Shown one piece after another: positions 19,411 through 28,123 of a stretch of DNA of 64,000 nt. This stretch comes from Streptomyces corallincola (lineage in GTDB: Bacteria > Actinomycetota > Actinomycetes > Streptomycetales > Streptomycetaceae). The position numbers were made by a program, and so were the translations under genes. How positions within the stretch are numbered: the first letter of the stretch is position 1; the number at the start of each line of letters is the position of its first letter. Below the pieces are notes generated by a model, which saw only the letters and a program-made list of their open reading frames with translations, was not told where the DNA came from and searched no databases. The DNA lies in assembly GCF_019104725.1 (NCBI RefSeq), contig NZ_JAHRXF010000011.1:62001-126000 (forward strand), in the 5' to 3' direction.

Positions 19411-20586
19411 TCAGATACTGATAGACAGCGTCAACGACCCAAGGCCGTGTCCCGCCTCGGCCCTCAACTGGCGGGCGAAGAAAGGCAAGCGGTCGGCCCG
19501 ATGAGCGGGCAGCGAGAGGGCCAGAGCCCCTGGAGCGTCACCCACCGTGACCGGAATGGCCGCACAGATCGTGCCGATCGCGTACTCCTGCCGCTCGAAC
19601 ACCGGCTCCGCGGAAGGAATCCCGGCCATCCTGCGCAGCAACGCGCCCTCGTCGCGCACGGTGTGGGGCGTGAGGGGGCGCACGGGGTACCGGGCGAGGT
19701 GATCGCGGCGGCCGCTCTCGGCGAGTTGCGCGAGCAGGCACTGTCCGAGGGCGTGGGCGTGTCCGGTGGCGCGGAGGTCGGCCACCTCCGGTGCCGCCGG
19801 GAACTCCCGTGAGGCGGCAATCGCCTCGACCTCGATCTCCCCGTCCCGGTACACCCCGAGGTACAGCGGGGCGCCGATGGAATCGCGCCAGCGGGCGAGG
19901 GTGCCGTCGCGGGTGCCGTGACGGTTCTCCCGCGCTCGCGCGCCGCCGCCGGTGAGCCGCTCGGTGGCGGCGCCGAGGAAGAACAGCCCGTCCTCGCGGC
20001 GCAGATATCCCTCGTGCACCAGGGTGCGCAGCAGGTGGTAGGCGGTGGGCAGGGCGAGCCCGGTCTCGCGGGCGAGTTGCTTGGCCGGGGCTCCGTGACC
20101 GTGGGCCGCGACGGTCTCCAGCAGGCGCAGCGCCCGCTGGACGGAGCCGATGAGGGTCGTGGCCCCCGGCCGGGCGCTGTCGTCGCCGGGCGGGGCCGGA
20201 CGGGGGAGGGCGGCGGCCCGTCCCCGGCGCGCGAGGGAGGCGGCACCGGGCTGTCCGGGCACCCCGTCCAGGGGTGCCGGAGATGCCGCGGATGAGGTGG
20301 CCGCTCCACCGGTGTTCCCCGCCGGTCGCCCGGCGGCGGTGCCGGGCTGCCGGGCGGGGGCGGCCCGACGTACCGGGGCGGCCCGGCGGGCGGGAGCGGG
20401 CTGCCGTACCGGAGCGGCCCGCACTTCCGCGCCGGGCTGCTGTCCCGTGCCCGGTTGCCGTTCCGCGCCCGGTTGCCGTTCCGCCGCCGTGGGCGGGTCG
20501 GCCGGCCGCGGCGCCTGGGGAGCGTGGAGGTGGGGCGGGTCAGGGGGTGCGTGGCTGTCGGGTGGTGCGGCGTCAACCGTGGCCAA
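19411..20586 (-). CDS. ssgR: SsgR, IclR-family activator of ssgA, with a long N-terminal extension
   Basis: From about residue 143 this is a full IclR-type regulator: winged helix (LIGSVQRALRLLETVAAHGHGAPAKQLARETG) then an effector domain ending in HGLGSLTLSISI. It sits 97 bp upstream of ssgA on the same strand. The first ~140 residues are a Pro/Arg/Ala/Gln low-complexity stretch with repeats of the type ERQPGAERQPG and RRAAPVRRAAP. The start TTG 20586 has GGAG six bases ahead, so the extension may be translated; a start just before the DNA-binding domain would give ~250 residues, nearer the family norm. Confidence 0.85.
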   Translation of the reverse strand: MATVDAAPPDSHAPPDPPHLHAPQAPRPADPPTAAERQPGAERQPGTGQQPGAEVRAAPVRQPAPARRAAPVRRAAPARQPGTAAGRPAGNTGGAATSSAASPAPLDGVPGQPGAASLARRGRAAALPRPAPPGDDSARPGATTLIGSVQRALRLLETVAAHGHGAPAKQLARETGLALPTAYHLLRTLVHEGYLRREDGLFFLGAATERLTGGGARARENRHGTRDGTLARWRDSIGAPLYLGVYRDGEIEVEAIAASREFPAAPEVADLRATGHAHALGQCLLAQLAESGRRDHLARYPVRPLTPHTVRDEGALLRRMAGIPSAEPVFERQEYAIGTICAAIPVTVGDAPGALALSLPAHRADRLPFFARQLRAEAGHGLGSLTLSISI

Positions 20587-20795
20587 GGGTCACTCCGGAG
20601 CGAGGGAGGGGACGGCCCGTACCGGTGGCGCGCGGAAGCCGGTGGCGCACGGAGGGGGTGCCGCCTGCGGGGCCCGGCCCCGCGTGGGTGTCCGGACTCT
20701 AACGGCCCGCCGCCACCCAGGGACCGGCCGCCGGGGAAACTTCCCTCGCCCGAGGGAACCGGCGTCGTCCGCCGCCGTTCACCGCCCCCGAGGGC

Positions 20796-21008
20796 TCACC
20801 AGTCGCTCCGGGACGAGGAGTTCGACGTGAACTTGCGCACGATGTAGATCAGACCGCCGACCAGGGCGACGAAGATCAGCGCCTTGAAGAGGACGGCGAT
20901 CACGAAGCCCACGACGGTGGCGATCAGACCGCCGAACACGACCAGGGCGATGACCGGCACCGCGACCCACTTCACCCACCACGGCAGTCCCGCGAAGATG
21001 TCCCGCAT
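20796..21008 (-). CDS. small membrane protein (DUF5326-like)
   Basis: The 70-residue product starts MRDIFAGLPWWVKWVAVP and has two hydrophobic helices (about 13-35 and 38-58) and a polar Ser-rich tail ending SSSRSDW. It resembles the small actinobacterial DUF5326 proteins found near this locus in other streptomycetes. Its function is unknown. The ATG is preceded by a GAGGGGC stretch. It lies between ssgR and the cupin gene. Confidence 0.75.
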   Translation of the reverse strand: MRDIFAGLPWWVKWVAVPVIALVVFGGLIATVVGFVIAVLFKALIFVALVGGLIYIVRKFTSNSSSRSDW

Positions 21009-21214
21009 AGCCCCTCGTCCCCTTGCCTTCTGTCGCGTCCCCGCCCGGCTGTCCGCCGTCGTGGACGCTGATCCCGATGTCTGACTCGATGCTAGGGCCG
21101 GGAGAGGCCGTCGCGGGGGCTCCGCATCCCTTGTCCGTCCCTGAACCGACCCCTAGGGAACCCTGACACTCCGAGGCCCCGGTCTCAGGGGTGAGCCGCT
21201 CCGACCTGGGGATT

Positions 21215-21532
21215 TCAGCCCTCCGGGGGCGAGAACACCACCATCACCCGCAGGTCCTCGCTGATGTGGTGGAACTTGTGGGCGACGCCCGCCGGGACGT
21301 ACACCACGCTGCCGCGCGCCACCTGTGTGGTCTCCAGGCCGACCGTGATCGACGCGCGCCCGCTGACCACGAAGTACACCTCGTCCTGGGCGTGCGGCTG
21401 CTGCGGGTCGTGGCTGCCCGCGTCGAGGGCGTAGAGGCCGACGGACATGTTCCGCTCCCGCAGGAACTGCAGGTAGGCCCCGTCGTTGGCGGCGCGCTCC
21501 GCCTCCAGTTCGTCCAGCCGGAATGCCTTCAT
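21215..21532 (-). CDS. small cupin-domain protein
   Basis: From ATG 21532, with GGGAGGA ahead, the protein has 105 residues and forms one cupin barrel. Metal-binding motif 1 is present as HDPQQPHAQDEVYFVVSG and motif 2 as GVAHKFHHI. Single cupins of this size bind a metal and serve as isomerases, dioxygenases or small-molecule binders; the substrate cannot be told. It is divergent from the holin-like gene, with 59 bp between the starts. Confidence 0.82.
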   Translation of the reverse strand: MKAFRLDELEAERAANDGAYLQFLRERNMSVGLYALDAGSHDPQQPHAQDEVYFVVSGRASITVGLETTQVARGSVVYVPAGVAHKFHHISEDLRVMVVFSPPEG

Positions 21533-21591
21533 CGCTCTGTCCTCCCTTGCCCCGCAACTCGTGTCCGATCCCGTCTGCAACGATCAGACAC

Positions 21592-21969
21592 ATGAAGAAT
21601 TTCGTAGTCAAGACGATCGCCAACGCGGGCGCCCTCGCGGTCGCCGTGTGGCTGCTCGACAAGATCACCCTCACCGGCACGAGCACCGCCAAGAAGGCCG
21701 GCACCCTGATCGTCGTCGCGCTGATCTTCGGCCTGGTGAACTTCCTGGTCAAGCCGGTCGTGAAGGTTCTCACCTTCCCGCTGTTCCTGCTGACGCTCGG
21801 CCTGATCACCCTGGTCGTGAACGCGCTGATGCTGCTGCTGACGTCCTGGGTGTGCGGCAAGCTCGACCTGAGTTTCCACGTGGACGGGTTCTGGACGGCC
21901 GTGCTCGGCGGTCTGATCATCTCCGTGGTCTCCTGGGCGCTGCACCTCGCCCTGCCCGACGAGGACTGA
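21592..21969 (+). CDS. phage-holin-like (holin 4 superfamily) membrane protein
   Basis: The 125-residue product, from ATG 21592, has four hydrophobic helices and the family pattern MKNFVVKTIANAGALAVAVWLL..GLVNFLVKPVVKVLTFPLFLLTLGLITLVVNALML. Such YvlD-like proteins occur in many bacteria with no phage context; their role is unclear. It is 7 bp upstream of the tyrosine phosphatase gene, and the gamma-lyase gene overlaps that, so these three probably form one operon. Confidence 0.85.
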   Translation: MKNFVVKTIANAGALAVAVWLLDKITLTGTSTAKKAGTLIVVALIFGLVNFLVKPVVKVLTFPLFLLTLGLITLVVNALMLLLTSWVCGKLDLSFHVDGFWTAVLGGLIISVVSWALHLALPDED

Positions 21970-21976
21970 CCCCGCC

Positions 21977-22468
21977 ATGACCTACCGCGTCTGCTTCGTG
22001 TGCACCGGCAACATCTGCCGGTCCCCGATGGCCGAGTCCGTCTTCCGCGCCCGTGTCGAGGACGCCGGGCTGGCGGACCGGGTGGTGGTGGACAGCGCCG
22101 GGACCGACGGCTGGCACGAGGGCGACGGCGCCGATCCGCGCACCGTCTCCGTCCTCGAAGAGCACGGCTACGGCACCGCGCACACCGCCCGGCGCTTCCA
22201 CGCCTCCTGGTTCGCGGACCTGGATCTGGTCGTGGCCCTCGACACCGGACACCTGAAGAGCCTGCGCCGTCTCGCACCGACCGGGGCGGACGCCCGCAAG
22301 GTGCGCCTGCTGCGCTCGTACGACCCCGGGGCGGGCGACGACCCGGACGTGCCGGACCCGTACTACGGAGACCGGGCGGGCTTCGAGGAGTGCCTGGACA
22401 TGGTGGAGGCGGCCTGCACCGGCCTGCTGACCGCCGTACGCGACCACGTGGAAGGCGAAACCGCATGA
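21977..22468 (+). CDS. low-molecular-weight protein tyrosine phosphatase
   Basis: The 163-residue protein has the active-site loop VCTGNICRSPMAE at residues 9-21 (C-x5-R-S) and the general-acid motif DPYYGD near residue 120. This is the complete set for the low-molecular-weight phosphatase family. It removes phosphate from phosphotyrosine through a cysteinyl-phosphate; in S. coelicolor a related enzyme, PtpA, affects pigment production. The downstream gene starts within its stop codon (ATGA), so they are translationally coupled. Confidence 0.92.
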   Translation: MTYRVCFVCTGNICRSPMAESVFRARVEDAGLADRVVVDSAGTDGWHEGDGADPRTVSVLEEHGYGTAHTARRFHASWFADLDLVVALDTGHLKSLRRLAPTGADARKVRLLRSYDPGAGDDPDVPDPYYGDRAGFEECLDMVEAACTGLLTAVRDHVEGETA

Positions 22469-23613
22469 ACGACCACCCCGCGAACCCGGTCGGCACGGGC
22501 GACGGGACCCGCGCCGTGCGCGCGGGCCTGCCCGAGCCGGTCAAGAACGAACCGACCCTGCCCGGTCCGGTCTTCGCCGCGCACTTTCATCTGCCGGGCG
22601 AGGTGAGCGGCCCGTACGCCTACGGCCGGGACGACAATCCCACCTGGACGCTGCTGGAGTCCGCGATCGGCGAACTGGAGGCGCCCGACCGCGAGGACGT
22701 CCGCACGCTGGTGTTCGCCTCCGGCATGGCGGCGATCTCCGCCGTACTGTTCTCGCAGCTCAGGGCGGGTGACGCGGTCGTCCTGCCGTCCGACGGCTAT
22801 CAGGTGCTGCCGCTGGTCCGCGCCCAGTTGGAGGCGTACGGCATCGAGGTGCGCACCGCGCCGACGGCGGGCGACGCCCAGCTCGACGCGCTCGACGGGG
22901 CACGGCTGCTGTGGATCGAGTCGCCGTCCAATCCGGGGCTCGACGTGTGCGACATCCGGCGGCTGGCCGACGCGGCGCACGCGCGCGGCGCGCTGGTCGC
23001 CGTGGACAACACCCTGGCGACCCCGCTCGGCCAGCGCCCGCTGGAGCTGGGCGCCGACTTCTCCGTGGCCAGCGGCACCAAGCAGCTCACCGGCCACGGC
23101 GACGTCCTGCTCGGTTACGTCTCCGGGCGCGACGGCGAGGCGATGGACGCGGTACGCCGCTGGCGGAAGATCGTCGGCGCGATCTCCGGCCCGATGGAGG
23201 CATGGCTCGCCCACCGTTCCATCGCCACACTCCAGTTGCGGGTGGAACGCCAGAACGCCACCGCCCTCGCACTGGCCGGTGCGCTGCGCGACCGGCCGGA
23301 GATCACGGGCCTGCGCCATCCCGGCCTGCCCGACGACCCCGCACACCCGACGGCGGCCCGGCAGATGCGCCGCTTCGGCTGCGTCCTGTCCTTCACCCTG
23401 CCCTCGCGCACACACGCCGAACGGTTCCTGCGGGCGCTGCGGCTGGTGGAGGACGCGACCAGTTTCGGCGGCGTACGGTCCACGGCGGAGCGGCGCGGCC
23501 GGTGGGGCGGCGACCCGGTCCCGGAGGGCTTCGTCCGGATGTCCGTCGGCGCCGAGGACCCGGCCGACCTGATCGCGGACGTGCTGCGGGCCCTGGACGC
23601 GGCGGCGGACTGA
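22465..23613 (+). CDS. cystathionine gamma-lyase-like PLP enzyme
   Basis: ATG 22465 overlaps the phosphatase stop by four bases and gives 382 residues, normal for the Cys/Met-metabolism PLP family. Motifs are YAYGRDDNPT near the N-terminus, FASGMAAISAV, the PLP-binding Lys206 in ASGTKQLTGHGDVLLG and SFGGVRST near the C-terminus. The family cleaves or builds thioether bonds in cystathionine, homocysteine or methionine. Gamma-lyase is the usual call for this streptomycete gene; sequence alone does not separate lyase from synthase activity. Confidence 0.85.
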   Translation: MNDHPANPVGTGDGTRAVRAGLPEPVKNEPTLPGPVFAAHFHLPGEVSGPYAYGRDDNPTWTLLESAIGELEAPDREDVRTLVFASGMAAISAVLFSQLRAGDAVVLPSDGYQVLPLVRAQLEAYGIEVRTAPTAGDAQLDALDGARLLWIESPSNPGLDVCDIRRLADAAHARGALVAVDNTLATPLGQRPLELGADFSVASGTKQLTGHGDVLLGYVSGRDGEAMDAVRRWRKIVGAISGPMEAWLAHRSIATLQLRVERQNATALALAGALRDRPEITGLRHPGLPDDPAHPTAARQMRRFGCVLSFTLPSRTHAERFLRALRLVEDATSFGGVRSTAERRGRWGGDPVPEGFVRMSVGAEDPADLIADVLRALDAAAD

Positions 23614-23831
23614 GCCGTCCACGGCGCCCGGACAGGGCCGCACGGGCGGTCCGAACCTCCCCCCCTCGTGGCTCGGACCGCCCCGGTTCTCCGCGCGAAG
23701 AACCGTCCCGACAAGGCTAGTTGACCCTCTGTCCGTGTCCAATCACGCTAGCGACAGAGACCTATCGACATATTTATAGTTGAGGTCCGCCCCGCGGCAG
23801 GAGGGGCGGAGACAGGGGGCGGGCACGCCAC

Positions 23832-24728
23832 ATGGATCTGGCCTTGTTGCGGACCTTCGTCACGGTGCACCGAGCCGGTTCCTTCACCCGTGCCGCCGCC
23901 CTGCTGGGCCTCTCCCAACCGGCCGTCACCTCCCAGATCCGCACCCTGGAGCGCCAGGTCGGCCGCCCACTGTTCCTGCGGCGGCCCCGAGGCGTGACCC
24001 CCACGACCATCGGCGACGAACTCGCCCACAAGGCCGCCCCGCACCTCGACGCCCTCGTGGGGATAGCCGAGTCCGGCCTCGACGACGGGTCGCCCCCACT
24101 GCGCACCCTGCACCTGGCCGGGCCGCCGGAGTTCACCGCCGAACGCGCCCTGCCCGCCCTGACCGGGCTGCTCGGCGACGACGGCCGGGACTGCGCACTC
24201 CGCGCCACGTTCGGCACCGCCGAAGAGGTCCTGGAGGGGCTGGCCGCCGGACACCACGATCTGGCCATCAGCGCGGTCCGGCCACGCGGCAGTCTGCTGA
24301 CCGCGACTCCGCTCTGCGACGAGGAACACGTTCTGGTCGCCGCCCCGTGCTGGGCCGCGCGCATCGGCCCGGGCGCCCCGCACCACGCCCTGGACAACCT
24401 GCCGGTGGTGGAGGTCCACGAGTCGCTGCCCTTCGTCTCGCGCTACTGGATCTCCGTCTTCGACTCCCCGCCGACCGTCTCGGGCACCGTCATCGTCCCC
24501 GACCTGCGCGCGGTCCTGGCCTGCGCGGTCGCGGGCGCGGGGCTCGCCGTACTGCCCCGCTATCTCTGCGCGCCCGCGCTCACGCAGGGGACGATACGAC
24601 TCCTGCACGACCCGGCGGTGGCTCCGCTGCGGACGTACTTCCTGGCCGCGCGCAGCGGCACGCTCGCCCTGCCGCACATCGCCCGCGCCCACGAGGTGCT
24701 CCAGCGGGCCGCCACCCGCTGGTGCTGA
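23832..24728 (+). CDS. LysR-family transcriptional regulator
   Basis: The 298-residue protein has the LysR helix-turn-helix at residues 1-62 (MDLALLRTFVTVHRAGSFTRAAALLGLSQPAVTSQIRTLE) and an effector-binding domain from about 95. The A/T-rich ACATATTTATAG about 60 bp ahead of the start stands out in this GC-rich DNA and is a likely promoter or operator. LysR genes often control a divergent neighbour, but the gamma-lyase gene here is convergent in layout (same direction, upstream), so the target is unclear. Confidence 0.9.
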   Translation: MDLALLRTFVTVHRAGSFTRAAALLGLSQPAVTSQIRTLERQVGRPLFLRRPRGVTPTTIGDELAHKAAPHLDALVGIAESGLDDGSPPLRTLHLAGPPEFTAERALPALTGLLGDDGRDCALRATFGTAEEVLEGLAAGHHDLAISAVRPRGSLLTATPLCDEEHVLVAAPCWAARIGPGAPHHALDNLPVVEVHESLPFVSRYWISVFDSPPTVSGTVIVPDLRAVLACAVAGAGLAVLPRYLCAPALTQGTIRLLHDPAVAPLRTYFLAARSGTLALPHIARAHEVLQRAATRWC

Positions 24729-24813
24729 CACCCGGCCGGTACGGAACCCCGGCCGCGCGAAGGTCCGTTGACGCGCGCTGACCGGGCGTGTCCGACCGAT
24801 CCCGTTGCGCGAT

Positions 24814-24827
24814 GTTTCACGTGGAAC
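24814..24827. promoter_or_regulatory. parS-like site (one mismatch) before the Nudix gene
   Basis: GTTTCACGTGGAAC has one mismatch to parS and ends 21 bp before the Nudix start codon. Confidence 0.75.
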
Positions 24828-24848
24828 CAGCCGGGCCACATTTCTCCC

Positions 24849-25331
24849 ATGACCGTCCGACCCGTGGTCAAGCGCACCGCGCGCGCCGTTCTGCTGGACG
24901 GTGCCGACCTGATCCTGATCAAGCGCACCAAGCCCGGCATCGATCCCTACTGGGTGACGCCCGGTGGCGGGGTCGAGCCCGAGGACCCGACCGTCGTGGA
25001 CGCCCTGCACCGGGAAGTGCTGGAGGAACTCGGCGCCAAGATCGTCGATGTCGTCCCCTGCTTCGTGGACACCGTGGAGCACATCGGCGCGGACGGCGGG
25101 GCGACCGGGGTGAAGGTGCAGTACTTCTTCGTGTGCCGACTGGAGTCGATGGACCCGTCACTGCGGCACGGCCCCGAGACCGAACACCCGGTGGGCGAGT
25201 ACGAGATCGTCCGCGTGCCGTTCACCCGCGTCGGCATCGCCTCCGTCCACCTCGTCCCGCTCTCCCTGCGGCACTACCTGGACGGCAACATCGAGGGCGT
25301 ACTCGCCCTGCACGCCCCCGACCTGTTCTAG
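24849..25331 (+). CDS. Nudix hydrolase
   Basis: From ATG 24849 the protein is 160 residues. The Nudix box is present as GGGVEPEDPTVVDALHREVL followed by EELGA, with the catalytic REVLEEL core intact. Relative to G-x5-E-x7-REUxEExGU the first Glu is an Asp and the spacer is one residue longer, so it is a variant box. Nudix enzymes hydrolyse nucleoside diphosphates linked to another group. The start lies 21 bp after a one-mismatch parS, which therefore sits in its 5' leader. Confidence 0.85.
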   Translation: MTVRPVVKRTARAVLLDGADLILIKRTKPGIDPYWVTPGGGVEPEDPTVVDALHREVLEELGAKIVDVVPCFVDTVEHIGADGGATGVKVQYFFVCRLESMDPSLRHGPETEHPVGEYEIVRVPFTRVGIASVHLVPLSLRHYLDGNIEGVLALHAPDLF

Positions 25332-25364
25332 TGCTGCGACCGGCCATTCCCGCCGGGGCCGCGC

Positions 25365-26702
25365 TCAGGCGCCGATCACGACCAGTTCCTCGACCGAGTC
25401 GTGCCGTATGCGGGCCGGGGCGATGCCGACGTGCCGCAGCACGTCCACGCCGCTGCGGATCATGCCGGGCGGGCCGGAGAGGTAGGCGTCGAACCCGTTC
25501 CACGGCCCGAACTCCCGTACCGCGTCCGGGAGGGTGACGTGGGCCTGCTGGTCGATGAACGCCCGCACGGACAGCCAGGGGTGGTGCTGCTGGAGCCGTA
25601 GCATGGTGTCGATGTCGTAGAGGTCGTGGTCGGTGCGGGCGCCGTAGAACACCTCGACCGTACGCCGCCTGCCGTGCTCGGCCACGTCCTCGACCAGCGC
25701 CTTGATGGGCGCTATGCCCGTGCCGCCGCCCACACAGAGCAGGCCGCTGTCAGTGGTGTGATCGACCGTCATCGAACCGGCGGGCGGCCCCAGCCGCACC
25801 ACGTCCCCCGGGCGGGCCCGGTGCACCAACGCGTTGGAGACCCATCCGGCCGGAACCGCCTTCACATGGAAGACGAGCAGCCCGTCGGGCCGGGGTGCCG
25901 CGGCGAAGGAGTAGTGCCGCCACACCCGTGGCCACCAGGGCGTCTCCATGCTGGCGTACTGCCCCGCCCGGAACGCGTACGGCTGGTCCGGGCGGACGGT
26001 GATGACAGCGATGTCGGACGTCCGCGCCTCATGGGCGACGACCTCGGCGTGCCACCAGGCGGGTGCGCGCAGTTCGTCGGCCGCCGCCGCGTCGATCATC
26101 ACCTGGGAGATCGTCGTGTACGTACGGACCCAGGCCGCCTCGGTCTCGGCGTTCCACTGGCTCGCGTACTTGCTCAGCGCCCCGATCAGGCACTCCCCGA
26201 CCGCCGGATAGTGCTCGGGCCGCGTGCCGTACTTGCGGTGTCCGCGCCCCAGGTTCTGCAGGTACTCGACGAGCACCGGGGTGTTGTCGATGTGCTCGGC
26301 GGCGGTGAGCAGCGCCTTCAGCAGGCGGTCCCGCTGGGTGTCCATCGCTGGCGGGAACAGTGGGCGCAGCTCGGGGTGGCGTACGAAGAGGAGCGCGTAG
26401 AAGTAGGACGTGACCTTGTCCGCGACGGACCCGATCTCGGCCATCGTGCGCCGCACGACGCGTGCGTCGGGGGAGCCCTGTTCCGACGGGCGCGCCGGGC
26501 GCTGACCGGGCACCCGGGGAGCCGCGCTCGGGGTCTCGGCCGCGGAGGGCGCGCCCGGAGCGGACGGGGCGGACGGAGCCGTCGCGGGAGCGCCGGGCGT
26601 CTCCCGCGTACCGTCCGGCGGAACCGAGGACGACGCGCGGGGCATGAACCAGCCGCCGTTCGGTATGCCGTTCTCCCCCGACATGGTGGTCGGAGCGTCC
26701 AT
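25365..26702 (-). CDS. globin-oxidoreductase fusion (flavohemoglobin-like)
   Basis: The start ATG 26702 has GAGGG ahead and gives 445 residues. Residues 1-80 are Pro/Ala/Ser-rich. Residues ~85-210 are a globin domain with a proximal-His motif GRGHRKYGTRPEHYPAVGE. The rest is a ferredoxin-reductase-type FAD/NAD(P)H module with WRHYSFAAAP (FAD), GGGTGIAPIKALVED and FYGARTDHDLYD (pyridine nucleotide). Flavohemoglobins turn nitric oxide into nitrate with oxygen and NAD(P)H. Compared with Hmp it has the extra N-terminal tail. A 25-bp palindrome lies 35-59 bp upstream of the start. Confidence 0.88.
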   Translation of the reverse strand: MDAPTTMSGENGIPNGGWFMPRASSSVPPDGTRETPGAPATAPSAPSAPGAPSAAETPSAAPRVPGQRPARPSEQGSPDARVVRRTMAEIGSVADKVTSYFYALLFVRHPELRPLFPPAMDTQRDRLLKALLTAAEHIDNTPVLVEYLQNLGRGHRKYGTRPEHYPAVGECLIGALSKYASQWNAETEAAWVRTYTTISQVMIDAAAADELRAPAWWHAEVVAHEARTSDIAVITVRPDQPYAFRAGQYASMETPWWPRVWRHYSFAAAPRPDGLLVFHVKAVPAGWVSNALVHRARPGDVVRLGPPAGSMTVDHTTDSGLLCVGGGTGIAPIKALVEDVAEHGRRRTVEVFYGARTDHDLYDIDTMLRLQQHHPWLSVRAFIDQQAHVTLPDAVREFGPWNGFDAYLSGPPGMIRSGVDVLRHVGIAPARIRHDSVEELVVIGA

Positions 26703-26736
26703 GTGCCCTCGCCTCGAACATCTTTCGGTCGGTCTG

Positions 26737-26761
26737 TTGCACATCCGTCACGGAAGTGCAA
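26737..26761. promoter_or_regulatory. 25-bp palindromic candidate operator of the globin-reductase gene
   Basis: TTGCAC...GTGCAA outer arms surround TCCGT-C-ACGGA inner arms; apart from the centre, only one base pair of the 25-bp site breaks symmetry. It sits at the expected promoter position of the leftward gene. It does not resemble the NsrR or Rex consensus. Confidence 0.6.
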
Positions 26762-26929
26762 GCTTTCCCCCGGCGGGCGGCGGCCGTACCCCGTTGCGGT
26801 GTCGCCCTGCTCTCGGCCCGCACGGGACGCGTGAACTCCGTCCCGGACGTGAACCGGACTCGACCCTACCGGGCGCCGCCCCGCACACAAGTCCTGTCTC
26901 GGTCGCGCACGGAGATGAGGAGAACGCGA

Positions 26930-26959
26930 ATGACGTACACCTTCAACTACCGGACGTAG
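26930..26959 (+). CDS. possible 9-residue leader peptide
   Basis: ATG 26930 to TAG 26957-26959 encodes MTYTFNYRT. A GATGAGGAGA stretch 8-9 bases ahead is one of the best ribosome sites in this region. No attenuator hairpin was seen after it. It could be a leader peptide, the start of a decayed gene, or chance. Confidence 0.25.
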   Translation: MTYTFNYRT

Positions 26960-27018
26960 AACCCCAATTCATAGGCTTATCCCGAATTCCGCAGCTCACA
27001 CCGCCCGAGCGGTTCGTT

Positions 27019-27032
27019 GTTTCACGTGAAAC
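27019..27032. promoter_or_regulatory. parS site (perfect), intergenic
   Basis: Perfect GTTTCACGTGAAAC between the globin gene and the tandem-GNAT gene. Confidence 0.95.
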
Positions 27033-27164
27033 AGTGATCCGCCGTCTCCATGCCCGGTGTTCACAGAACGGGCGGAGGAAGCGTCGATCACTCCGGCCGG
27101 AAGCCGTTGTGAAAAAGGGGAATTGAGTGGACGCGCGCCGCACCGGACGGACACCCTGTCCCGC

Positions 27165-28034
27165 GTGCTGATTCCCTCCCCCGCCACTCTCCCCCTGCGC
27201 CGCCTGACGCGCCGTGATCTCACCGCCTGCGCCGATCTGTCCGAGGACCGGGGGTGGTCGCGCGAGGAGTACAAGTGGCGCTTTCTCCTCACGGTCGGCA
27301 GGGGCTACGGCATCGACGACCCGGACGGCGGCGGCCTGATCGCCGCCTGTGTGGTCACGGAGTACGGCACCGGGGAGCGGACCGCTCTCGGGGCCGTCGG
27401 CATGGTGCTGGTGGCGGACCGGTACGCCCGCCGGGGCATCGGGCGACGGCTCATGGAGCAGGTGGTGACGGACGCGGGCGGCACTCCGCTGACGCTGTAC
27501 GCCACCCCCAACGGCCGCCCGCTCTACGAGAAGCTGGGCTTCGGCGTCGTGGGCCGGGCGGAGATGCTGCAAGGACGCTTCGTCCCCGAGGAGCACGGCA
27601 GCGCGGTCCGTACCCGCGCGGCCACGGCGGAGGATCTGTCGTCGGTCCTGCGGCTCGACGCGGAGGTGTTCGGCACCGACCGCACCTCGCTGCTGGTCCG
27701 GCTGCCGTCGTTCGCCGACCTGTTCCGGGTGGCGGAGGCGGACGGCCGGATCACGGGGTACGCGGCGGCGTGGCCGAACATGGACACCCATGTCGTGGGC
27801 CCGCTGATCGCGCGGGACACCGGGACGGCGAAGGCACTCGTCGCCTCACTGGCGGCCGGGACGGACCGGCCGCTCCGGACCGACGTCGATGTCCGCCACG
27901 CGGAACTGCTCGGCTGGCTGAAGGAGCGGGGCGTGGCCCGGATCCACGCCACCGACATCATGGTCCACGGGGCTCCGGATCTGCCGGGGGACTGGCGGCG
28001 CAGGTTCGCCCCGCTGACGGTGGCCGCGGGCTGA
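27165..28034 (+). CDS. GNAT acetyltransferase with two GNAT-like halves
   Basis: The product has an N-terminal GNAT domain with the acetyl-CoA loop VADRYARRGIGRRLMEQV and NGRPLYEKLGFGVVG, then a second degenerate GNAT-like half from about residue 150 (TRAATAEDLSSVLRLDAEVFGTDRT). The substrate is unknown. The start is uncertain: GTG 27165 gives 289 residues but has a weak ribosome site, while TTG 27123 is in frame behind AAAGGGG but too close to it. Confidence 0.78.
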   Translation: MLIPSPATLPLRRLTRRDLTACADLSEDRGWSREEYKWRFLLTVGRGYGIDDPDGGGLIAACVVTEYGTGERTALGAVGMVLVADRYARRGIGRRLMEQVVTDAGGTPLTLYATPNGRPLYEKLGFGVVGRAEMLQGRFVPEEHGSAVRTRAATAEDLSSVLRLDAEVFGTDRTSLLVRLPSFADLFRVAEADGRITGYAAAWPNMDTHVVGPLIARDTGTAKALVASLAAGTDRPLRTDVDVRHAELLGWLKERGVARIHATDIMVHGAPDLPGDWRRRFAPLTVAAG

Positions 28035-28123
28035 TCCCGGAAACGCCGATGGCCGGTCGTGCCCCGCGGGGACGACCGGCCTTCGGCGTACTACGGCCGC
28101 CGGTACGGCGGCTGGGGCTGGGG

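Larger units (their letters stand above)
26703..27164. other. globin gene-GNAT divergent intergenic region
   Basis: This ~460-bp gap holds a 25-bp near-perfect palindrome (26737-26761), a 9-codon frame with a strong ribosome site (26930-26959) and a perfect parS (27019-27032). The stretch 26780-26910 shows no recognised signal. Confidence 0.7.

Noticed and set aside
21592..21969. Prophage holin gene
   Set aside because: No lysin, structural or integrase genes nearby; the family is common in non-phage contexts.
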